64,000 nt of DNA, taken from the NCBI RefSeq assembly GCF_036417845.1, contig NC_090020.1, positions 41,462,425 to 41,526,424 on the forward strand, read 5' to 3'. The position numbers were made by a program, and so were the translations under genes. The notes beneath the pieces were generated by a model, which made no database searches, was not told the DNA's origin, and worked only from the letters and a program-made list of their open reading frames with translations. This document shows positions 13,895 through 24,014 of this stretch, in pieces. Positions within the stretch are counted from its first letter, which is position 1. Each line of letters opens with the position of its first letter. The stretch is from Apteryx mantelli. Lineage: Eukaryota > Chordata > Aves > Apterygiformes > Apterygidae.

Positions 13895-14000
13895 CACAAA
13901 ATGGCTGCCAGGTGAGGGGAGGAGCTGTTGCACTGTCACAAGATGGTGGCCAGGGTGAGGGGAAGTGTTGTCGCACCATCACAAGATGGTGGCCAGGGAG
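13895..14000 (+). repeat. Degenerate 42-43 bp tandem repeat, three units
   Basis: Three copies start at 13895, 13937 and 13980, with the cores CACAAAATGGCTGCCA, CACAAGATGGTGGCCA and ACAAGATGGTGGCCA. The first two copies then carry GGTGAGGGGA-like sequence. Spacing is 42 and then 43 bp. The cores resemble the AAGATGGCGGC site of the zinc-finger factor YY1, with T or CT in place of C at the variable position. A related CAGTATGGCTGCC occurs further upstream near 13690. The unit could be a small minisatellite or part of a longer unrecognised repeat. Confidence 0.7.
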
Positions 14001-14050
14001 TTGTTCGGGCCGGGGCTCGCTGGCCGGGCCCATCCCACCGCCCCTCTGAG

Positions 14051-15382
14051 GGGAGCCGGGCCGTTACTGCTTTTTTTGAAAGTCTGCCTCATATCGTAAC
14101 AGGAGGTGGTATAATATTTCCTCTTTTTTTTTTTCTTTTCCAAAAAACTTTGCAAAGCTTTCAGCACAAGCATTTCTGTCCATTCTAGTTATCTTTTTTA
14201 AAAATGAATCAACTTTTGGTTTATTTAATACTGGTCTAAACCTGTGTTGTTGCCAAAAATTGTGTCAGCCTTCAATGGGTTTATCCGTAATATACTCTCA
14301 GACACAATCTCTTCAGACTAAATATTAACGTATTAAATAATACAAAGCTATAAAGCCGTTGGAAAACAAGCGAATGGAAAGCGGTGATGATTTACTGAGA
14401 CAAGAGTATGTTAAATAAATAAAGAGTGAAGACTTTGAGAGAAGAATTAGGTGTTGCCATAGCAGCTGGAAAGGAAGAGAAAACGAATACAGTGCTGATA
14501 TGGCAGCGAGTGCAACAGCAGCTGGGCTGACTGAAAAAAGGGTGCAGGGTCTCGGCTGTGTCGGCTGCCACCCTGCTGGCCACCACTGAGCTGAAATACC
14601 TACCCCAGTAAGGAATATTTCATTTTCTTGCCCGCTTGCCAGAGTACTTTCTTGCTTTTTGGGGGAGCTGAGTGATGTTATGTGATCAGGCAAGGGCCAC
14701 AGGCAGGTTAAAGTCAGCCGGGTGGGGAGGAGAGAAGGGAATGCATCATGTTTCTTGTAGTGGCGGAGAGCTGCTAATTTAGCCCACGTCACCTTACCAA
14801 AACATGCCGCCAGGCATCTGCCCCCGGATCCTCTCCACAGCCATGCCACCGCGATTCGGCCCACCATTTGTACCAAAGTTTGTGTGCTTGAGTTTAAAAA
14901 AAAAACCAGGGTTCTGTATGCTGCAGGTTTGCTTGATTGGGGTTTGTTTTTCTTTTTGGTTACAGTAAAACAATCTTCTGAAGACAATCTGTGGCAGAAA
15001 AATAGAGAGCTAGATACTGCACGATTTTCTATAAGCATTTCCTCTTGGAAATGGTACACAGGCATTCGGGTACGTTTGCTGCAAATAAAAATATACCACT
15101 ATTAATTTTAAAGAGTTTGTAAATATTACCACTTCTTTGACACATTAATATAGTACTTACTGGGCAGAGCCCGTTCAGCATATTTTAATCCCAGTTTCAC
15201 AGCTGAAATTAGAGTTTGCCGTATAGCTGGATGCATGCATGCCTCTCTGACGGAGCGTCTTCTGCAGTTGGCCTCTACAGACTCCAGGGCTCTGCCTGGG
15301 CTAGCGGCACTTAAGGCACTCTCAAACAAGTCTCAGCTAAAAAAAGGCACAGCTCATACATACTTTGACAAAAAAAACCTGT
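14051..15382. other. Unique sequence with one long open frame
   Basis: This stretch holds a 246-codon minus-strand open frame at 14325-15065, the longest in the window outside CR1. Its protein is rich in Leu, Ser and Phe, has no motif I recognise, and its codons do not look selected. I treat it as probably chance. A GCATGCATGC palindrome lies near 15232. No promoter or RNA gene was recognised. Confidence 0.5.
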
Positions 15383-15605
15383 CACAGAATCACAGAATGG
15401 TTGAGGTTGGAAGGGACCTCTGGAGATCATCTAGTCCAACCTCCCTGCTCAAGCAGGGTCACCTAGAGCACGTTGCACAGGATTGCGTCCAGGAGGGTTT
15501 TGAATATCTCCAGAGAAGGAGCCTCCACAACCTGTGCCAGTGCTCTGTCACCCTCACAGTAAAGAAGTTTTTTCTCATGTTCAGGTGGAACTTCCTGTGT
15601 TTCAG
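15383..15605 (-). mobile_element. CR1 LINE, 5'-truncated copy B
   Basis: This is a short antisense CR1 of about 223 bp, starting with two CACAGAAT octamers and the conserved 3' UTR block. It keeps only the end of ORF2, corresponding to [18 protein letters not shown] and the last residues to ILCNVL. Compared with copies A and C it lacks 13 bases near 15530, between two CAACCT-type direct repeats, which breaks the frame. Similarity to the other copies stops at about 15605, inside a perfect 9 bp inverted repeat. Confidence 0.93.
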
Positions 15606-15611
15606 GAAGTT
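15589..15611. repeat. Perfect 9 bp hairpin at CR1 copy B junction
   Basis: AACTTCCTG at 15589-15597 and CAGGAAGTT at 15603-15611 are exact reverse complements separated by five bases (TGTTT). The left arm belongs to the CR1 sequence and the right arm spans its truncation point. Confidence 0.8.
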
Positions 15612-18600
15612 TCCAGTCCAGTAGAGGATAGTCCTCGGTTGATGGGAGCACAAATCGGGGAAGAGAGGGGTCTGCTCCAGTTCGACTGGCTGCAAAACCT
15701 TCACTGCTGGGAAAGTACAAAGGGCGGACACAGAGCATACAGAGGAAGGTGAACGGGAGAGCCAAACATAAAGATGATTTTAGCTATTTTTTCAGGACTT
15801 ACTTCAAATATTTTGTAATTCGCCCAATTTGATGAATGATTTGGAGCATTGCTTTGGTGTTTTCGGTCAGTCTGGGAATACAAAAATATGATAGAATAAG
15901 GATGACCTAATATTTTTCTAATTATGAACCCAATTTTGTTCAAACTGCAGAAGTTATTTGGAAGTAATGGTTATCACATGAAAGTAGTTCCTCCCTTCCA
16001 AGCAGACAGTTGTTTGTATAAAGCTTTGTTTCCTGCTTGTCAATTTGTACGTACTGAATTAGAATTTAAAGCAGCTCTATTCCTAGCTGGATTAGTTAAA
16101 ATTAGGAACCATGCTCAACTGAAATGGAAAATAATTCCTTCAGGCTTTTGTAGAATGTAGCCATTTTTAAAACGTGGTTTGGTGGGTTTTTTTAAAAGCA
16201 CTATCTTTATATAAGTCAAAAGCTTGTAGATTCTAAAATTAAACTTTTTTCTAGTTTTTCTAAGCAGATAGATCTTTGTCTATGTTTCTTTACCAATTTC
16301 TGTTATAATTAAGATATGAATAAGCTTACAATATAAAGAGCTGCATGGTTGCATCAGAGCACTCCACAGAAAGAGATTGCTGCTCAGAACTAAGAAATGG
16401 ATGGTTTTATAACGAAAAATGAACACGAAAATTTCAAATGCAACTGCTGAAACATGTAGCTGTATCTTCTGGAATGTTATTCCTCTTCCTCCGTTCAATT
16501 TTTTTTCTACCTGAGTACCTCGTCCTGCCTGTACCTGGTGTTTGTAAATAAAACTGCCATATGTTTCTTAATATCATCTCCTAATAATCCAACCAACCAC
16601 AGTCAGATCCTGAGTATCTCTCTATCTAAAGGGTAGGCTGGCCTTTCTGAGACTGCTCCAGAGTACACACCTTTGAAATGACAGATCTGTTTCTGCCTGG
16701 GACAGGACTCCATGACCCTCCCCCGGGACTCTCCTTGATGGTGTCTCTGGATTATTTTTACCTAGTTTTCAGCTGAAATACCTTGTGGTCACCACTGATG
16801 TGGCATTTGTGAAAGTTTCCCTTGAAAAGGCTGCAAATAGCAGCTGGAATGTAGGGACACAGAAACAACCTTTTAAAATAAAAAGTGTGAGTATTGGCTG
16901 AAAGATGCACAGTCCTCTGAGATAAAGATTTTAAACTAGTGAGATCTATATGCAAACTACCTTGCCTACACTTGTCATTTCACTCTGTTGTTTATGCAGA
17001 CATGCTTTGGTACTTATGCCCTTGATAGGGGAAGCGATGGACCACTTGCTGCAGGCTCAGTGCTGGATCCTGCAAAATCCCAAGCTGGTAAATCCATACA
17101 GATCAAACCACTGCCTGCTGAGATCAGATCTAGACTCAGTATAAGCACATTAACTAAAGAATTACATCTGAACTAATAATCCCCCACTCTCAACAGGGCT
17201 CCAGAGCTGTAACATCCCTGCACCGTGTCTGGACGCAACCCAGATTCCACCTGACAGCTCAGTGCTTCTGCTTCTGTTACCATGCACTTTCCAGGCTGGG
17301 GTTAGGACAGACGGAGTCTGTGCCCCACGCCAGCCCTCACTGATGTTGGGTTTTTGGTTTCTCTGAGCTTAATAAATCTGCCTCCCCTATTTTAGGGTGA
17401 GAACTTGTAATGGTCTAACATTGATCCTAGATTTAAAATCAGAAAGAATAATCCATTTTAACCTGTCTTGTAGCCAAATTGTAATTTCCCAGTTTCTCCT
17501 CAGTTACTCTTCATTTTTTTTCTGCCCCGTCATCTTGCCTGTATATCTCCTTTAACAACTCTTTTAAACTAAATGAGGAGCAAATAACCCATCAAAATGA
17601 ATATATACACAGAAGCAGGCACCATGGTCGTAAAATAAAACAGATATTCCCCAGTCTGTCATCATCCAAATTTATGGTTGTCATCTTGATTTCCATTGAT
17701 GGAATTAATCCATATTTATGATAGTATGAATAAGAGCCCTCATCTTTTAAGGAGCCACAGGTGATTTTTCCATGGGCAAGATGCCTTTCTCATGGAGGGA
17801 AACCGATACAGATGTCAGTAGTGACAGAAAGACATAAACAACTCATATAACAGAAGGCACAGATGACTAAAACAGCTTTGTGTTGGCCTCTTTGGGCAAC
17901 TGCAATCCCTGTTGGTGCTGGTATGTGCAGAATGTGCCCGTTCTGGTCTACAGGACAGGCAGTACTTCGTAGGTTGAAGCTCTGCTGCATTTTGAGAGCC
18001 CAAAATGCCTGTTTAACACTGTGAAGAAATGCACTTCTTATGCTTATTGTACTACTTGTACTGCTGGAAGTGACACTTTACAATGTACATTTTTCTTCTG
18101 GCATTTCTATTTCATGCTGCACAATTTTATTTTCTCACAGACCACTGAAAGATACCAAGTGTTCATTTCAGATGCTGGGTTAGTTCAGTAACATTGATCA
18201 AAGGATTTTCAGTTAAACTTAGTTTTTGGCAGCAAATTAGCTCAGGCACAAGTTCCCTCTAGAACACAGTTGGCATCCAATTTAATACAAACCAGTGACA
18301 CTCAGGTTTTGACAGCCGGGCAACATTTTTTGATATCTAATTGAATTTTGTAGAACTGCAGAGATTCTGATACAGCACAATTTTCCTCAATATGTTAGTA
18401 TTGCTACACTGTGATTCCATGCCTTGAAACATTTAATACAGGACAAAGATGTGGCAAGACAGCATTTGTCATGTTTTTTCTCACCCCCTTGGAGCTAACT
18501 GTGTTCTCTGTGTTTCTGAGTATTGACTCTGTTGCTGCTTGGAGTCTAGGGGCTATCTGACCTTGTGTGTTTGATCAGGACACTTTCCTATGCCTCAAAC

Positions 18601-21600
18601 ATTGCTGTCACATGTCATGAGAAAAGCTCTTGCAGGATGTGGTATATTTTATTTTGCTGTGCCACCATAGCTCAGTAATAATTCAGAGAATATTGCATAT
18701 TTTGGGGGGGATTATATACCTATCTATCAGATGAATGTAGTCTGCAGGTCCTCCATGATTTATGGAAAATTGTGTTTATAATGAGCAATCTTGCTAGAGT
18801 AAAATAGATTAAAATGTGCCCTCAGTTACACCAAAACCTGTCAGATTGTCTCTGTGGTCCTCAGTGCCACTCAAAGTATAATTTAGGATAATATGGGGCA
18901 TGATCTTTGGTATAACTCAATATCTTTGTGCTGATCTCAAGTTCACTGTTTACAAATGCTCAATACTTTAAGACACCCTTCAGGTAAAGGAAAATTACCT
19001 TATAAATTACTTCCAGTCCTTGCTTCCCTCCCCCATCCCTGCCCACTTAGGATGTTTCCTATGATATTTTTATACAAGGAACCATGTGAAACTTAAATAC
19101 ATTTTGTTACAGTTTTTTTATGTTAACTGATTTTATACACCATGGCCATAAGAATAGAAATAGGCAAATAAATTTGATTCCATTCTGACTCATACATCTT
19201 TAAAAGAGCTGATAAGGACATTCTTACTGGAGTCAAGTCTGCCTTCATTTACTTCTGAGCAATGCAGTGTTTTGAAAGGGAGATGTGGAAGTTTTGAAAG
19301 TGTACAATAGTATCTCACAGCTGTAACCGAAGGCAAAACTGTCTTAGGTAATCTTAGCAAGGATGTGTAAATCAGCAAAGAAATAATGCTCGAGTCTTAG
19401 GATTTTGCACTTTGGAAAGGCAGGTAAACCAAGCAAATTTATCATGGATGCTACTAAAATACAATAAACAAAGAAGGTAGTGATAGTATTTTTATCACAA
19501 GTTTTATAATCATGCTTTAAATGAGGATTTTTGGCAATTGTTCTGTTTGCTTATGGGACAGAAGAACTCTTGTGTGCCAGGATTTCCTCTATTTACTATT
19601 AATGTTCAAATTGCAGAGACTTTAGTGATTAAAAAGAGGCCAGATACTGTAATTAATTAAAAATATGGGATAGATTAATTTGTACTGATTTAAACCTACT
19701 GGTGTTCTGCCAGGTTCATATTACATGCACCATCACAGTCACGCTGCAACCCCCAAATCTGGGAAATTAGTATGTAGCAAACAGCTTGTTTCCTAAGTAG
19801 AGGAACCAGCAATGCATGGTTTCTCTAGGATTTCTGTCCTTTTTTTTCCATACTCCATCTCCTTCCCTACCTGTCTGGCAAGGTGGTTGTACAGTGCCTC
19901 ACTCACAGCTGCTGGCTGATACTCAAGTGCCTCAGACTGGATCAGGAGCCAGGCTATAACTGTGGGCAGGGACACAGATGTCACATTTTCCTCTCTACCA
20001 GCCTCTGAAACTTCAAATTTTGAATACTTTTCCCAGAGTCAGATCTGGCTGATGATGGCCAAGAGTTCAAAACGTAAGACGAGCAGGCGGACAACAGAAT
20101 TTCATAGGCCTCATTTCCTCAGGGAACTAGGTGTGAAACCAAAACAGCAGCATAAAGTTCAATTGAAATAAAATAACCTGTGCAACCTGTATGTGAAAGC
20201 TGATTCAGTAGACACTGACTTTAAACAGCAGGTCTGTGTTTGTTTTTTCAAGCTTTCAGAAGAAAATAAAAACTCTGATTATTTAAACCTACACAGATTA
20301 CCGTGTCATTTATAGGTTCAGACTTCTGCTTTTCTAAATTACTGGTAGTTGCTTTTTAATCTTTGGTGTTTTAGGCAGAGATTTAACAGATGGTTAGGAT
20401 TTTATGTAAACTGTCATGGCTGGCTGCTACGTTGAAAACAACCCAAAACCTGAAACAAACACGTTTAGATTGGAAAAAATCAAACATTAAGTAAAATAAT
20501 CTGAACTAGTGCCTGTTCTGCTTGGTTTGCTGAAAAGCATAAAAATAATGGCAATGTAGGGCCATTGGTCCCAAAGTCACACGCCCGGCCTGATTCATGG
20601 TGACTATATATCTAGAAACTCAGCTTCCATCTACTATGCCCTCTTCCTTCCACTTGTGGCTTATAGTGCATAACTAATACAATAAGACAGCTACTCAGAG
20701 GCAGGAATAGATGAGTACCCTCATTTTATTAGAGACTTAGAGGTACTGTGCTGAGTCTGGAAGTAAGACAGTGCCGATGGTATTGCTTTTGGTTCATTCC
20801 TGCTAAACATTACATTCCAGAATGATATGTTTTAGATGGTATTGTGATCTAGAGTAGTTTCAAACGCAATATTCTTCATTAAAATATACTTAACTGTAAC
20901 AATAAAAAGGAAAACAAAATCTCTTTCTAGACTTTAACATTACTTAAAAAAACCAAACATGGTATTATTATGGACCTCATACACTATTTTAACACAAAGA
21001 ACTAAAACAGCTGACTGCTAACTCCCAACTCTTTGGTTCAGTCTTCTTGTAGGTAGATGAAGCTGTATGTTGACCTGGCCCTAAAGCAGGAGAACATTGG
21101 GGAAAATTGAATGTAGATTCGGTGTTCCAGCTGCTTGCCATAAGAAACAATTGCATTCTCTGCTTTGATTCTACTCTCTATAGATGTTTGAAGTTTGAGA
21201 TGAACATTCACTCCAGGAGGATCTGTGACCACACAGAAGCTAAAGAAAACTATTTGGGCTGAAATTGGACTGTTATCAGTGCTTAGTGGCCGAAAGGCTG
21301 AAAAGCTGTGGAGTCGCATTGTATCTTGTCAGCTAAACTGCTACATGCTGATATTCAAAAATAAATGGCAAAAAACTCAACATGTTCAAATGCCAACAGT
21401 TTATCACTCTCAGAGCTAAAATTGGGGTGCCAAAGTTCCTTGCTCCTGAGAATAATGGTTGATGCTGTGTCTGGGAGAATCTGTACTTTAACAACCACAG
21501 AATTAGTAGTCGATAAGAACCCTTTCCAAACTATACTCGTAATCTGACAGAAATAGTGTGTATTGGGATGAATCATTTATTCTTTTAACAAGTCTAATAG

Positions 21601-23951
21601 CTATTATATAGTGAACCAGGTGATTTATTTCTTTAAACATTTTGCCAGTTATCTCTTCTGAAGCTTCTATGCTCTAGTAGGAGAGAGAAGCATTTTAAAC
21701 ACACACTTTTATTTTTGTGGAATAGACTATTTCATATAGAGCACACCAAAATGGACTTTTTGAACATTGTCTTTAAAAATGAAAAAAAAAGGTCATGTAC
21801 TATGAATATAGTAGGAGGGATCTGAAAAGGCTTGTCACAGTTCAGATCCCAAAAGAGGATGTACACTCCTTTTCCCATTTGCATCTTCAAAATGGCTAAG
21901 CAATTTTTAACACCAAAAGGAGTGTTAGGTAAGTACTCAATGTTGCTTAAGAGATCTTAAGATGCAGATCAGCAGCTGATATCGAGGAAGCATGCCAGAA
22001 TCCTATAATGATAAAATGTTGCACAAACCACCAGAAAATACTCTATGGATCACTTGTTTTAGATGATTTTTTAAAATCAGTATGCTCTCTGAAAACACAG
22101 CCTGGTTTTCATGCTTTCACACCATAGCAACTGTCTCTGCCTTTTTCTTATTACAGTGGTAATAAAAAAGTATCTGGCTGCAGACTGAGATGACAGTTTT
22201 TATTATAGCTCCATTGTACACTTACCGCAAAGCCACCAATATGTTATGCTTCCAATTTTTTTCTCTATAGGGGGATTTTGCAGTTCTATTAATAATCTTT
22301 TAGAGAAATTAAGGGCTCAAAGCCAAGGGAAACATAACCATTGTTATCACAGAAAAGATTTACATAAGAACAACTTAATGGGTTTTAAACATGAAATAAA
22401 CATTTTTTAACAGAAAGATGATGATGGCCTAGGCTAGTGAAGTCGTGCTTAAGAGATAACTTGCTACTGCACACAGTATAATTTCAGTATTAATGTCCTT
22501 GTCAGACTGCTTAAAAGTACTTTGTTTAAAAAAAAGAAAAAAGCAAAAGAGGAACCCAGTACAGGCACTTGTCTGAGGTAGTCTTGTTACCTGCTTTATG
22601 CTCTGGAGTCTGGTGTCATCCAAATACCAGTGACATTCAGGTCTATAAAGTAATTTTGATTAGAGTCTCCTTGCTTGCTATAGCCTGCAATAAAAGTAAC
22701 TATCTAGGATTTATGCAGTTACTGCACAAATTGCAAGTGATTTAAGCATTTGCAAAAATTAAGTAAAATAGAACATCCATGTCCTTGACTGTCAAAATGG
22801 TGCTCTGCTCTGGGGCTCTAGTGGAGTGACTCCAGTTCCTGGATCTCCCAATAACATTTCCCTGAACCAAAACAGCAAACATTATTTTCTCTCACATTCA
22901 ACTCAGACATGGTTTTCTAGCTGTATATTACTGCCAAGATAGATTAGTTAAAAAAAAAAAAAAGGCAAAATCAGGGGGTGACCTTGAAAATCTTCCAGAG
23001 ACAAAATCAGATTCACGAGACAGCCAACATTCATTCTAGTGGACAGACAGACAAGAATACATCCCAGCTTGGGAGTTTAATTGGCAGCCTATGTCCAAAT
23101 GCGCAGTTGGTATGCTTCATGCTGTGGCTGTGCCATTAGTATCTCGCTGTTACCTCGATGAAGCTAAGGAAAATACATTCTTGGTTAAAAGCTTTTCACC
23201 TGATAAAGTTCAGCAATAATAGCTCAGGGGGGAGCCCAGGGCTCAAATTTTATTACTTTTGAAACATTTTTACTCAACAGGACCTGGGAAAATAAAAGGC
23301 TTTTCTGTATGAGGAACTGATTAGACAGAATGAAAGGGAAGGGAGGAAAAGCATCACTTTCTTCATGAGTAGTTTGTAAATATGTAAAAATTCCAAATTC
23401 CCCAAATAAAATGAATCTGAAAAATAACTGATAGCAGCAAATGTGTACAATACAAATGTCAAGTCCTACTGCAGAGAAGGATCTTGGTGTTTTAATCCAC
23501 ATGCAGATACAACCTAGTCTTCATAAATTTAGTCTCTGAGTGTTTTCATGTACCACACAATTACTTGGATGGTAGAAGATTAATGAGCTCTGGAACACTG
23601 AGAATTTATTCTTGTGTTCATCAAGGGCCCAATGTTCAACAAACCAGAGTAAAGGGTTCTGTCAAATTTAAATGGTTACCCATAAACCCAACGTATACAG
23701 CTTCTTGAAGATGATACACTGCTATAGAGTGACATGCTACATAGCTGTGCTACATTGCTGGAGGGCTTTTCTGTCCATTTGCAACAGCTGAATTCAAATT
23801 ATTTTTACAGCTGTGATAAAATATGGAGGACTTTTAAAAGAATAAAGAAATAAAGGGAAATTCAATAGTATAAATACAACAAAGCTAAAGCCAGAAGGGT
23901 TTTTCTTCTGCCCAGTATTTCCTCCTCCATTTTTATATCTGAGCACCTAAG
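15612..23951. other. AT-rich unique sequence, no gene supported
   Basis: No exon, RNA gene or clear repeat was recognised over about 8.3 kb. Open frames are short. The one at 21038-21319 on the minus strand (93 codons) has a more protein-like composition than most but no recognised domain. A weak CR1-like match lies at 23470-23580. An A run of 13 occurs near 22952. Confidence 0.55.
23470..23580 (+). mobile_element. Possible old CR1 RT scrap
   Basis: The + strand at about 23471-23495 translates to AEKDLGVL, identical to eight residues of the CR1 ORF2 C-terminal region seen in the copy ending at 57313 ([13 protein letters not shown]). The following residues diverge at once and no second motif supports it. 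It may be a heavily decayed CR1 relic or coincidence. Confidence 0.35.
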
Positions 23952-24014
23952 TTTCAAAGTTTATCATCTCATTTCAAAGTTTATCATCTCATTTCAAAGT
24001 TTATCATCTCATTT
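23952..24014. repeat. 20 bp tandem repeat, three exact copies
   Basis: The unit TTTCAAAGTTTATCATCTCA is repeated three times without a mismatch, plus three further bases. Perfect identity suggests recent expansion by replication slippage. It lies in non-coding DNA. Confidence 0.95.

Larger units (their letters stand above)
13600..14050. promoter_or_regulatory. GC- and CpG-rich island
   Basis: This block of about 450 bp is strikingly richer in G, C and CpG than the AT-rich DNA on both sides. It contains a CTCF-like motif at 13822-13836 and a degenerate 42-43 bp tandem unit from 13895. Several overlapping plus-strand frames of 78 to 140 codons cross it, but their proteins are low-complexity (Pro, Gly, Ser, Arg) and match no family I know. 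Open frames are common in GC-rich DNA because stop codons are AT-rich. It could be an orphan CpG island, an insulator, or part of an unrecognised LTR or other repeat. Which of these it is cannot be settled from the sequence. Confidence 0.6.

Noticed and set aside
13627..14049. 140-codon plus frame in the GC-rich island as a gene
   Set aside because: Several frames are open together because GC-rich DNA has few stops. The peptide is low-complexity and part of it comes from the 42-43 bp repeat.
18281..22645. Shared motif ACCAGTGACAYTCAGGT at about 18292 and 22626
   Set aside because: Similarity covers only about 17 bases and does not extend on either side.
23952..24014. CRISPR-like repeat array
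   Set aside because: The 20 bp units abut with no spacers, and the window is vertebrate DNA.
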